In this document: one piece after another, positions 42,691 to 54,506 of the stretch
How the letters are laid out: each line of letters begins with the position of its first letter
How positions within the stretch are numbered: the first letter of the stretch is position 1
Source: Fomitopsis serialis
Lineage: Eukaryota > Basidiomycota > Agaricomycetes > Polyporales > Fomitopsidaceae
DNA: 58,669 nt
Assembly: GCF_022376445.1 (NCBI RefSeq)
Contig: NW_025955202.1
Span: forward strand, 1 to 58,669
Reading direction: 5' to 3'
The notes under the pieces: model-generated
Database searches by the model: none
The model's input: the letters and a program-made list of their open reading frames with translations, nothing else
What the model was told of the DNA's origin: nothing
Position numbers and translations under genes: made by a program

Positions 42691-45625
42691 TCATCTCTTG
42701 CGTAGCTGCTCACGGAGGGTTGAATTTTCCGTCTGTACGTTATTCAGCTCCTCCAGTAGGGCCATCTGCTGCATCTGTTGAGAGCTTCGCATCGATTCGA
42801 TCTCGTCCTTCGCCCGAGCGAGCGATGCGTTACACTCTGCAAGCTGAGTCTCCAGCTGCTTGCTGACATTGACAGAGCCGCCGGCGGATGCTGACTCTTC
42901 CGCCAGAGCAAGCATGCGCGCACTGAGCGCGTTGTTGGCGTCCGTGAGCTGTCGACAGGTCTCGGCTTGCTCAGCAGCTTGCATCTCGATCTCGAGCTTC
43001 TCAGCAGTGATTTGCTCAATAGTCTCATGCAGTTGTTGCACCTCCTCGTCCCTGAGATACATAGTATCAGTGTGGCGCCCGAGGAACATCCAAACGTCAG
43101 TACTTACAGTGCTTGTTGCTTGGCCATCATCGTGAGATTTCGCTCTTCAAGCATGTTGACCTGCTTCTGGTATGTCTCAAGTGCGTTACTACTCTCCTGC
43201 GCCAACTTCTGAGCCCGCTCCGCGTTCTTCTTGAGTAGGTCGTGTGCTTGCGCGAACCGGAGGAGACGCTCGATAAGAGCGCGGTCGTCTGCAATGAGAG
43301 CTTGCACTCTGGTCACGAAGCCCTCCACTGTGAACGCGCCGGAGGGCTGAGCGGAAGTACCCCTCGGGTCATACAGGGTTTTGAGTGACCGCACATCCAT
43401 GTCCGACAGTGATGCATTGCTACGACTGGCCAGAACAGGGCTTGAAGGAGGACCCGGGCGGACGTTACGCGCACCGAGTTTGTTGGCCCGAGCTTCGGGA
43501 GAGGGTAGTACGGCCCACATAGGCTGCAATAGCGCAACTATTGATGCAGCGTCGGTGGCAAAGTCCACGGGACCCTGAGGACCCTGCAGGCTGACTACTG
43601 CCATCTGCGCCATCGATTGTTCCTTGAATGAAATGGCGTTAGGTTAGTCGTTCAAACCGAGCTGTTGACTTACCCTGAGTTGCGTTTCGAAGTCCCGAGC
43701 TTGCATTCTCGCCTCGTCCCGCGTTCGCCGTGCTTCTTCAACCTCCTCGAACAGCGCCTCTCGCTTGTCGAGACCTGCACGGACGTCCATCTCAAGTTTC
43801 GTCCTCAGTGCAACCCACTCATCCTCGGCACGAGCATGCGCCTCGGCCTTGGAGTGCATATCTTCTATATGCCGCCCGACGGATTGTACAAGACCCATAA
43901 GCGAGACATCCCGCGATGTGAGCACGATGCCGTGGGCGTGCATGAGGTCCCGTAGTGCATCCGAGTACTGTGCCAGTTCCATCTTGCTCTGCGCGCCGTC
44001 CTGCAATGTAGCCTTCTCCGCCTCCCATGATGACCGCTCAATATCCCACTGTAACTTCATATCCGCCATCTGCCTCTGCGTCTCTTCCATCTTCTTCTCC
44101 CTCGCTGCCAACATACCTCGAATCTCTTCTCGCTCGCGCGCGAACGCGGTCTCCATCTCCGCAACCTCCCCGCTCTGTTCCTCAAGTACCTCCAGTCTTC
44201 TCTCGAGTGTGTCCACCTCGCGACGTCGTTCTTCTAGCTCCGCATGGTCTCGTCTCCAAACCGCCCTCTCCGCCTCGAGTTCCTGCAATCGCACGTCGAC
44301 GCCCTCCGCCCTACCCGCCGACTGCTCGAGCGTCGCGATGGTCTCCTCTGCAGATTGAAGGTCCATTCCCAACGTTGTCTCTATCTGCTCCTTCTCGAGG
44401 CGCAAATGGGAGAGCTCGCGCACCATCTCGCCCTGCTTTGCGGTCGCAGCTTCAAGGGCGGCCGTGGCGGCCCTGAGCTTATCCTCTAGCGCGGTGACCT
44501 CTGCCATTGTCGGCGGTAATCGAGGGGTGGTCGGAGTGACAGAATCTGAGTGGCCTGCGAAGAAGTGCTCGAAGCGACCTCGTGAGGATACGGTGGTCAT
44601 GCTCGTCACGGACGATGGCGTTGGGCTCATCTGCGCGCTGCGACTTGGCGAGCTGTACCCAGATGCGCTTGAGTCCCCGTCCTGGGGCGCGGCTTTCTTC
44701 TCGAGGCTCCGGACCGAGTAGCTGAGTACCCCTGCGCGATGTTCAAACAGCTTCCGCTGTATCTCGTTTGCGCGTTCCGAGACGCGCCATAAATCCTTTT
44801 GTGCCTGTTCAACCTTCCGGTTGGCTGTCTCCAGGTGCTCACTTGACTGTTTGGATACGTTCTTGTAGGATGCATTCGCCTTGGACAGGGACAGTGCTGC
44901 ATCGCGTATTTTGGTCTCAAGAGCGAGTTTCTTCGTCATAGCAGCGAGCCGCGAAGAGAGCACCTGGTGCTCCTATGCGCGATACACAGTTCTAGTACGA
45001 TCAACAGAAGTAGACATGTGAGACACACCTTCTTGAGCTCCTCAACCTCCTCCGCACTCAGAATCTCGCATCCTCGACTGTCCACGATCGCCTCGCTCGC
45101 GAGCAGGCTGATGAGAAGGTCGTCCCGGGCATTATAAACCATAGAAGTTGGACGTAGTTCCATCGCAACAGGTTTTCTTGAAAGCTCCGATACACGGGTG
45201 GGGAGCGGGCGAGGCGATGATGGGCCCGCGCCCGGTGACGAAAGCTGTCCGGACGAGCCGTTGCTTCGTGGCGGGGAGATACCATTTGACTCGCGCGATG
45301 ATTGTGGTGAATGGAAAGAGCCATTGCCTACAACGCCCTCATCGAAAGTCGAGGCCGTGGGTAGCGGTCGCTGCCTGTCCTTCCGAAAGAATAGTCCTGC
45401 AGTTGTCGTTTTGGGACTGTCCACCGGGTCTGGCGGCGAGGAGTCCGTAGGACTCTGGACCGGTGAGGGCGGCCATGTAGGTTTGGGCGGAACAGCAAGG
45501 GGAGCAGGGCTCTGGAAGGGTGACTCGAGGGTTGGGCCTGGGGGAGGAGTGGACGGAGAGACGGGGAATTGCTGGGCGGTCGGAGGCGTGCCTCCGCCAG
45601 CGAGAAATCGACGTACGCCGTTCAT
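42691..45625 (-). CDS. Coiled-coil protein with Uds1 domain, 923 aa
   Basis: Exons 45029-45625, 43674-44972, 43108-43622 and 42691-43051 give 924 codons in one frame. Residues 1-160 are Pro/Ser-rich. Residues about 165-300 contain LLISLLASEAIVDSRGCEIL, EEVEELKKEHQVLSSRLAAM and KLALETKIRDAALSLSKANA, the Uds1 (up-regulated during septation) domain pattern. The remainder is long coiled coil (heptads through LRAATAALEAATAKQGEM, ERRREVDTLERRLEVLEEQ, and the C-terminal NVQTENSTLREQLRKR). Family knowledge: named after a fission-yeast septation-induced gene; molecular function is poorly defined, with a cell-cycle or cytoskeletal role presumed. The gene is intact. Confidence 0.87.
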
Positions 45626-46253
45626 GCACGATTCGCACCGCTAGGGCAAAATGCCCGCTCCGAAATGAGTGACCCAATAGTGAGAGCAGGGAGCCAGTCG
45701 CCGATGAGATGTGGAAAGCACAGCGGCGGCTTGTTGGCGGGACGGACGGTTGCCGAGAGTCAAATCGTAGCGGCGGTGACTCTCCCTGACGACAATGCGA
45801 TACTACTCGCTGTTCAACGATGCGGAGGGATCCGAATCAGAAGGAGACAGCACTGAACGATATCCGCGGACGCATTGAGCCAGAAATATCCCATCATGTT
45901 GAAGTACTTATCGCTTCGCGAAGTGCGTATCCCGATGTTCATGCGAGTGAGCTTCCGCGTTCCTATAGCTATACCCTACGAGACATCGTTTGACACGCTC
46001 AGTAACCCTATGACACTGCGCCTAGTAGTGTTTGAAGGCTTCACGAAGTTGCGCTACATACAGTAAGTATTGACAACGTGTTGTAGCAAGTAGGTGAAGT
46101 CGCAAGATCGATTGCAATCATTGCCAGCATGAAGCAACTGCATGTATATATATCGGGCCGTACATATGGACAAGGGTCCAGCGTCCAACACTGATCTGAG
46201 TGCCATGTCATGCCCCCGCTCATTTTAAGCACATGGTACTTAGCAGCGGGATC
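45626..46253. other. Intergenic
   Basis: Spacer between the start of the Uds1-domain gene and the end of BST1. Short plus-strand frames here have no motif. Confidence 0.45.
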
Positions 46254-49200
46254 TCAGCTTCTGCCCCAGTAACGCGGCCCAATCCCGAAGGCACACACGA
46301 ACACCATCATGACACTCCCCACTTCAAGAACGAAGTAAGGCGTACGCGGTCCAGCGAAGAACGCTGCGAGCGCCAGAACGAGCATCGCATGCTTCGGAGA
46401 CAGCATAAGTCTACCGAATCTACAGAATGTCGTGGTCGTCAGAACGTGAGTGCCACGGTCAACGAAGTAACGCAGCACTCACGAAGGCTCGAACATAGTC
46501 CCTCCCATGCCTGCCCATTCAACGAGGACAAGCCACGGTGCCACTACCAGTACGTTCCGGTCCGAACTCCAGCCCCAACCTGAGCCGGCGCCCCACACGG
46601 CCTGTAGTCCGGATCCCGCGAGGGTGCGCACCCATACAGCGAGCACAGGTGCAGCGATGGGCAGCAGCCATGTCATCAGCAACAGGATGTATCTGTTCGT
46701 GTTATATGCCGACACCAGAGCATCAAAGGAACTAAAACTGGGGGACGATCTAGGCGACGCGAGCTCTGGGGATGGTGGGATGGTGGACTCCTCGCGGGAC
46801 ATGAGCGGGATGGAGTGCTCTTTTGGTTTTCCGGATGCCGAACGGACGACAGCCGCGCCGGCCGCGCAGGTGTAGAAGTGATAGATCCATGCGCACAGGA
46901 AGGCGACCTGCCATGGTATGAACACCACGATCAGGAGGAAGACGAAGAGCATGGAGACAAGGGCGTTTCTTCTTGCACTGATAATCTCTCTGGACCTGTA
47001 GACATATGTCAAAGACAACCGGAATGAGGCTGAGAGCGGCATACCTTGTCGGTCGCCGAGCTCCGCACGACAGCGCCTTCGACGTGAGTGTCAGGGTCAT
47101 ACCAACTACCGTCCAACTCACGCACACCAAACCGACGACCACCAGTAGTAACAGAGGTGCAATACCCGCGAATACCGGTGCGCCTACGTTCCCAAGCCAC
47201 ATCCCAGTCGGGAGCGGTATGAATGACACCGCAACACTCAACACGAGCATCTTCGGGAGCCACCGAGTAGCCAGGTACGATAGCGATTCGGCGACATTTG
47301 GAACTGGGCGAGGCCCCTCTCCGGCACCCCAAGCATGGTGCAGCGCGAGCGCAACGATGCCTACTCCCCAAGCGATGACCGCCTGCGCGTATCGCGTGCC
47401 CCATCTCCCTAGTGTGCCCCACCAGTTGATTGAGATGTAGAGGTTCTCCACTGAGCATGGCTGATCGTTGGAGGTATAGACTATGAGGTTGAAGCCGTGG
47501 AGAGGAGTAGAGACGAAGGGCCCTGAAGCGTGCGAGTGGAGCAGTGTGGCTTGGTGCGGCTGAGACTGGAGGAGAGAGAAGTAGTGTGTCTCGAAGTGGT
47601 CGGAGGTGTGCTCGAGCAGAGGGGGCATGAGTGCATCTAGACATCGGGTCAGCTCTGTGGAGAGTACTGATTAGTGAGAGGAAGCACCTTTACAAGTCGC
47701 CGCATCCCTCAACGATGATTTGAGCCTGTACACTACTAACGAACTGGAAAGCAGCTTCGGGAAGACTACTTCCGTTCGGAGTGTACTCGCTGGGAAGTCG
47801 AGTTTCGATCCCGCCCATATCAAGCCTACAGCAACACATTAGAACGACTTTACTGCGACGACCGTGAACATACTGACCGAACATCCCTACGTCTTTCACA
47901 ATCGGTTCGTCGCCAGCAAAGCCCGCTGTAACCCAGCCCCGCCCATCTGCGTCCTCGATCAACACAGCCACATAGGATTGCTGCTCCGAAGTACCAATTG
48001 GGACGTTCGCGACGAACACGACTACACCCTCGCTTTCGTCCGACCCTTCATCGGGCGCAGGGAATGGCTTGTCTGGCACTGGTTCCGGTACAAGCTTGAG
48101 GATCGTAGGTGAGAGCCGCGGACACGAAGTGTGAGTAGACGAGGAGCAGAGGTAGACAGAGACCCGGAGAGGAAGGGGATTGTGAGGCGAGATGGGGGCG
48201 ATTGACCCACGAGACAAGTATAGAGTGAACAGGCTATTGGATTGTGTGGGCGTATTGGGTATCGGAAGGAGATACGTGTGCGACTGAGTAGGTCTCCGAA
48301 GGAGGAGCGCGTCGGAGTAGTGCACTTCTTCTGGTCGAAGTGCACTCAGATCGATAGTGTCCCTGTGGTCGCCGACACCATCGTCTACAAACGACGCAGG
48401 GGGAGCGTGCCCATCCCTGAGCCACTTGTCCAGCACTTGCCCGCGTACTTTTGTTGAATGCTCTGCTGCAGCAGCCAACTCGATCACCGCTCTTGCTACG
48501 CGCCATCGCACCTGATGGCACCAGACCATCTCTTTGTGTCCAACTCCAGTCCAAGCACCCTCGAGTGCACTGGTAAAGACTGTCCGCCGATAGAAAGTTG
48601 AACCGCCGTCGTCTGCTTCTGGAACAGGCAAGATACATGACTCTGCCGGTACAAGCAGATCAGTGGCGCCTCCACATAGCGATAGCACAGGCGTAGAATC
48701 ATCTCGTAGGATCTCTCGATTGCTTGCGAGTATGCTGTCGATACGACGATCGAGTCGTGCGGGAGGCAGCGTATGCGCAGTGGACATCGTGATGAGTGCG
48801 GAGACGTTGGGATGCGGTAGCAGGGAGACCGCAACAGTGCCACCCATGGAATGTCCCAGGAGGATGATGGAGGTGGGCTTCTCGTAAAGCGAAAGAATGT
48901 AGTCGACAGCTGCACGAGCATAGGCCGTCTCGGCATCGAGGGTATGACCGTCAAAGGCAGACAGGTCCTCATTGAATTCAACTAAAACGATGTTACGAGG
49001 AGTAGCATATGACATGAGGTGAGCGACATACGCGCAAAGAAGTCGACCGGCCTCTGAGGACCGTGCTCAAAAGCGGCCTCAACATGATATGGGGACGAAA
49101 AATACTGGCGCGTCGCTGAGGATGCTATTGAGCGGACTTGATGCGAAGAACCGGCGTTGCCGGGAATGAAGAGTACCGGAGACCCACGGAGCTATACTGA

Positions 49201-49668
49201 TGCTTAATGAAACCTTCTGCGATGCGCCGCATAAGCCGTGTGCCATACCTCGCCAGGGCCCTCCCAGCCAACTTCGCGGTAGAGGAAGAGAGAGTAGCGG
49301 GACGCGAGAGGTGTCCAGCTGTGATCCAAGCCGGCCTGAAGCACGTATGAGGGTGACATCCACGACATGCGACATCCCTGTGGCGAGAGTGTCTTCACAA
49401 TGTCCAGACCAGCGCGGTAGAAAATAAGCACACAAAGAAGTGCATATGCTCCGAGGAAACCGATGGCCTGCCAGTGAGAGCGCATACCCATTGCTGGCCG
49501 CGACAGCGAGTGTTCGTCGCTCGCTGACCACCCAACTGGAGATGTACAAGCAGTATATCCAAACTTTAGGCGGTCATCGGTAGTCGCATGTGTCGGTGTG
49601 GTCCAAGTGTCGTCGCTGTGTGCCACATTGCTCGCCGCGAGCATCTGTGCCTCAGCTCGCCCGCCCAT
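46254..49668 (-). CDS. BST1: GPI inositol-deacylase (Bst1/PGAP1)
   Basis: Exons by inspection: 49249-49668, 49032-49191, 47874-48981, 47694-47825, 47045-47654, 46483-46995, 46254-46419. An N-terminal signal anchor ([19 protein letters not shown]) is followed by [33 protein letters not shown] and the lipase serine motif GHSMGG (about residue 237). The C-terminal third has several membrane helices. Family knowledge: an ER enzyme that removes the inositol acyl chain from GPI anchors, needed for ER exit of GPI proteins. One oddity: the exon 4-exon 5 junction (47694/47654), with the only canonical GT-AG pair, is one base out of frame with the clear downstream sequence [17 protein letters not shown]. 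Either a one-base deletion or error exists there, or splicing is non-canonical. All other junctions are in phase. Confidence 0.88.
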
Positions 49669-52608
49669 CGCGAGCGCTCGTCCTTAAGCCTGCCCTAGAC
49701 AAGGTGTGCGTGACCGCGTTGTGAGCAGGAACGCTCGATTCTTGGTGTGCACAGCACAGCAAGACTGGCTACCGCAGTCCTACGCAAGACCCACTTGATA
49801 CCTTGATATGACTTTCAAACGTTTGGGACGATTCGGTGCATGGAACACGTTCACTGGGTTTCGTTTCGTTCAGTCCTACTGTGAGTGATACACCCGAGCT
49901 CAGGCTCTCGAAGGCCGCCTAGTATGACGCTGCAATGCGGACGTGTTCATAGAGGAGTCAGCTCAAGCCTAAATAAAGGCCTAAGGGGTGCCAGCTTGCC
50001 AGAGATGCAACTTGGTCCGAATCCGAGGTTCTGTGCGAGGCAGCACGGCCAAGCCGCTGGAGCTGTGCTAACAGGACTCTACAACAACGGCTACCATATG
50101 TGCTTCATTCATTCGAACTCCACTGGCATCTGTAAGGAATGTGATCGCGGCGAACGGCTGACTTGAAGCGAGGGCGCAAATAACTCCAGAAAAGCGGTCA
50201 GTACACATCCATTGGTAAATCGTAAGAACATACTGAGACTACCAGACCTTTCTCAGGTATTAGCATCTGTCGTGACTGGCGCTGCAATGGGTCGGCTTTA
50301 AAATACCCTCAGGCTCACAAAGATGCAATGTTCCCTGCGATGACTCGGTTTCTCGACACGGCGACCGATTTTACTTTGCGACGCTCTGAGCAAGTACCCA
50401 CTATGTTGCGTCGGCCCATTTTCCCACTCGCCTGGCTTGCCCGCTGACTTGGCCCCTACTCGTCCGATTAACTGCCAGCCCCTTGTGTACATGCCTATCC
50501 GCTGACTGCTGCCTCGTCGCACCATTACCCACCCACTCGTCTGCCTGCCTTCTCGTTCGCCCGCCTGCGCATTCCTTGCTCGCGCACTCCCCCACTGCCC
50601 GCTTCTCCCGGCTCCGTCCGTGACCAGCTTAATTTATCTGATGCGTGTGGCATTTGTCCCTTCAAGCTTCAGTGGCTGGCTCCTACCTTCCGCGTGTACA
50701 GTCCGGGACCTTCGACTGTCCCAAGGCACTGATGCAGCATTGAAGCTATCTCTACGGCTTTGTTTCCAGTCAGTCGCACATGCCGGGTCCCTGACGTCTA
50801 GATCTGACTGCGGCTCCATGTCTGACATCAATTTCTTGAGATGTATGTACCTTCTTCAAGTATCCAGATGTTACATTCTTCTGTCACCGGTGGCCGTTGC
50901 GCTGGTATCATCCTGACAGCAATTTCTATCAGATGATGTTTGCCCTCGTTTCCAAACAACTTGCCGTCGAGCGAGTACGTTGGGTTCCGATGATCATGGG
51001 CCAGCAGTCGCTTCGAATCATCCTTCATTCCGATGGGTACGCGTGTCCATCGCCCTCTTCCGTGCAGCCGTTCCGCGATTATGCTGATCATGTGCGACTC
51101 TACCTACCAGGTATCTTTTATCTCCATTGGCTTCCTGGAAGGCCGTAGCCTGACTTTGTGAGTCCCAGGTGAGCTAAGTTGCAGATACGTCTCACACGCG
51201 ACCTAATGGTGCAAGTCGCTGTCTCCCTCGACTTGCCGGAAGTGCATGGGTTGTTCAAGCACACCGGTATGTATACGTGGGCCGTATGAACTAAGCTGTT
51301 ATTATCCCGCCTTCAGCATAGCATCTGCGGTCCGGCGAAATCAGATTTGACCGCCCGCGATCCCGTGCATGATACGTCTCGACTGGTGCCGCAGAAGTCC
51401 TGGTGACCTGGACCTTGCTAACAGCCGCCATACACCATAGTCACGTACTCGCTCCATGACTGCCGAGGCGGCCTGGTCACAGGCCTACGTAGGAGCAATA
51501 TTACTGTAAAGGTGCACTCCAGCTGAGAACCAGCGGCTCAACGACGTCCGGCAACAAGTTCTGACGGACTACCCCGAAGCTAGCTCATTGGCAGTGCCTG
51601 TGTGGGCCGCGTCGCGGGCTGTTCTGCGGGGCATATCGAGTGGAAAATCAGACCTGGGAACAATTCTCATTTTGTACGACTTGTAGCCGGTTTTACACAG
51701 CCTATGCTTCCCCATGGGTAACGGATTATCGTCGCTTGTAACCGAGGGTGAGCGAGACAACGATGCACGCAACTTCATAAGTCCTGGTTTGAGTAATCGG
51801 CTTTAAAACAAGAAATACTTGATGTTGAACAGCCACTCCTGACAACGGCTCGGAACCAGTTGTACTTCAAGTTCATCCACAGAGGGGAACCTGCAAGTCC
51901 GCGACAATGACATATACGAGTGCGAGCGGCCGCGGTTTAATCCAGTCATCAGGATCTGCTTGCATGATCCGAAGTCAAACCGTTGTTGCTACGAGACCCT
52001 GACCAGTGTGTGGTTAGTTTCGAAGTTGAGTCACTGTCCATTCAGACGCGGCTTCCTTCAATTCTGGTCCATGTTGTACAGTCGTGAAGTTCGGGCAAAT
52101 ATTGATACAAGAGACATACAACGGAGGAAGATAGCCGGCTTACCTTTCTGCTACAGGTCATGGTGGGCAACCTTCCCACATAAACGTTAACCATTTGAGT
52201 TGTGGTGTGTTTTCGAGCGCGCGTGCGTGCAAGGATCGCAGTTGACATGCAGTCATAGTCACCGTGACTATCAGTACTACACCGTGACTAGCATGTATCG
52301 GCGACAATTGTTGACGATAGAATGCTAATGAATGAGGTTGTCGTAACAAGGGATTTAATCTAGACGTGCAGGCTGAGAACGGGCGGCCACGGCGCACAAA
52401 CGACGAGCGGAGACCGAGAAGACCGAGAAGGCGGCCGCGGTGGCTTCGAGACGGGAGCGCCGATCGAGCGGTGCCCGGGCGGTGCACGTGAAACTGACGA
52501 CGGCAGAGGCGGCTGGCTGCCATTCTGGGCGAACACCACTCTGCGATCCCACCGTCGGGTCTCAGTGCGAGCGTACTCGCCAGTGGCCCTCACCCCCTCC
52601 TCCTCGCA
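49669..52608. other. Long gene-poor interval
   Basis: About 2.9 kb with no gene I can support. Possible decayed coding pieces: 50925-51115 (FALVSKQLAVERVRWVPMIM, QQSLRIILHSDGYACPSPSS), 51184-51270 (LTRDLMVQVAVSLDLPEVHG before a donor-like gtatgt), and 51522-51690 (open, NQRLNDVRQQVLTDYPEAS). They run in the same direction with intron-like gaps and could be one old plus-strand gene, but I recognise no family. The last 200 bp are GC-rich upstream sequence of the next gene. Confidence 0.35.
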
Positions 52609-54112
52609 ATGGCCGACAACACAGACAGCTTTTTCGACGATTATCCTGATGTCGACCAGTCTGGGTGCCGCCTATTAGGCCCTACGGCTTTGGTACGTTC
52701 CGTACTCCCGAACCGTGGTACTTGCTCCGAACTCAGTCGATGCGCAGGTCACTCAGGGTCTCATGGGCGTGCTGGTCATTGCTTCCCTTATCTACAAGAG
52801 ACACAGAGAGAGCCCGAGACGGCCCTGGCGGATCTGGTGCGTCTTCTGGTTCTGCCTGCGACGGTCCAGTTGCTGACCGACTTGTGGCATGCCACAGGCT
52901 CTTCGATGTCTCCAAACAAATCATCGGACAATTGGTCATACACGGAGTTAATGTTCTCATTTCAGACACCATTGCGCATCTATCGTCTGGCAATGCGTGC
53001 GTGTTCTACTTCCTCAATATTCTTGTCGACACCACCATCGGTACGTTCGGTCTCCCATCCCGTTCGCACAGGTATACCGAGCTTCAAACCCCATAGGCGT
53101 CGGCATTATTTACTTCATTCTGCACGTCACGACCTGGCTCCTTAGCGAGAAATGCCACTTCAAAGGATTCGAGTCTGGGCAGTACGGCTCACCACCCTCC
53201 TTCAATTACTGGATCCGCCAGGCCACCGTCTACATCTTCTCCCTCCTGTTCATGAAGATGCTCGTCATCGTCCTCTTCGCCGCATGGCCCGGCATCTTCA
53301 TGCTCGGCGAGTGGCTCCTCACCTTCCTCGGGCCCAGCGATGCCGTCCAGGTCATCTTGTATGTACCGCCCCGCTCGCATCCCATCTCGCCCGCTAATTC
53401 GACCTCGCAGCACGATGGGCCTCTTCCCCATCATGATGAACGTCGTCCAATTCTGGCTCATCGACTCCATCGTCAAGTCCTCCCAAGCCGCCGCCGTCGC
53501 CCTCCCACGCTCACGCCCCGCTCCTCCACCGACGGTGAGCACGAGCACGAGCCGCTCTTCCGCGCCTCCTCCGACGATGACGACGACGACGGCGCCTTCC
53601 TCGCCCGGCACGACATCGAGAACCCGCTGCCGCGCGCGCGCTCTGAGGACGCCGACAGGCCAGGCGTGCCCGATGAGCCGAAATCGCTCGGCTCGGGCAC
53701 CTCCACCGCCGTCGGCTCGAGCCCGGGCACGCCCAAGCCCAAGCCAATCGACATCAAGCGCGACGTGGACGTGGACGCGCACGCGTACCCCCCAAGCCTC
53801 GCCGGCTCGAGCGTGGCTACGAGCTCCTCGGCCGCGTCCTCGCTGCATGGGCGCTCCAGGTCCCCGCGGGCGAAACGAAAACACTCACCCCCGCCTGCGC
53901 TCCCGCTCAACCCGGTGTCGCCGCCTGCCCATCGGCAGCCGACACGCCGGCATGCCCACAGCAATAGCATTACACCTAAAGCTCAAGTATCTCGGTATGA
54001 TGACGACGAAAAGACTGGGCGGAATGGGGTAACGAGGGCGACGACTGGGCGGAACGGGTGGGCGAGGAGGAATGGACTGGGAGACGTATGGGAGCGCGGA
54101 AGGCAGAGCTAG
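52609..54112 (+). CDS. STIMATE/TMEM110-family vacuolar membrane protein
   Basis: Exons 52609-52692, 52748-52836, 52898-53040, 53097-53358, then 53411 onward. The spliced N-terminus reads DSGCRLLGPTAL-type sequence (here QSGCRLLGPTALVTQGLMGV) and continues with four to five membrane helices: RPWRIWLFDVSKQIIGQ, VLISDTIAHLSSGNACVFYF, IIYFILHVTTWLL, ATVYIFSLLFMKMLVIVLF and TMGLFPIMMNVVQFWLID. This is the pattern of the fungal vacuolar membrane protein family related to STIMATE; animal members regulate ER-plasma membrane contacts, and the yeast homologue sits in the vacuole. After SIVKSS the frame in phase runs to 54032 as Ser/Arg/Pro-rich low complexity. The neighbouring frame to 54112 (EHEPLFRASSDD, PGTPKPKPIDIKRDVD) looks like the natural cytosolic tail. 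A one-base indel near 53.48-53.53 kb is likely. Confidence 0.82.
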
Positions 54113-54506
54113 ACAACGTATGGGCCCGACAACATAGTGCGGCACCTTCTGTCTCGTAGCGGTATGGATCTACCTGAGTTTTACTTGCTGTCTGCGTACT
54201 TTGCTGTCGTCTATTGTGTATCATACCCTGCCACCATTAGTTCGTCTCACGCGGAATGATAGAGGATCACCACTGCTATGCTGTGTGCAAGGGGAACTGC
54301 ATGGTATTGAGAGCGGAACAAAGCAACAATGTACATGCAAGGAGTCGTTCACATTCAGATCTGCCGCAAACAACCGGAAACATTCACCATTCTAGCCCAG
54401 GATGAACATACCCAACATAAACTTACGTACGTATGACTACATGAACAGTGAGGGAGGGACTAGTGTACAGCATGCTGAGCACTAATAACCAGTCAACAAG
54501 GACAGA
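54113..54506. other. Convergent intergenic region
   Basis: 3' flanks of the STIMATE-family gene and the KDM5-type gene. Nothing recognised. Confidence 0.5.
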
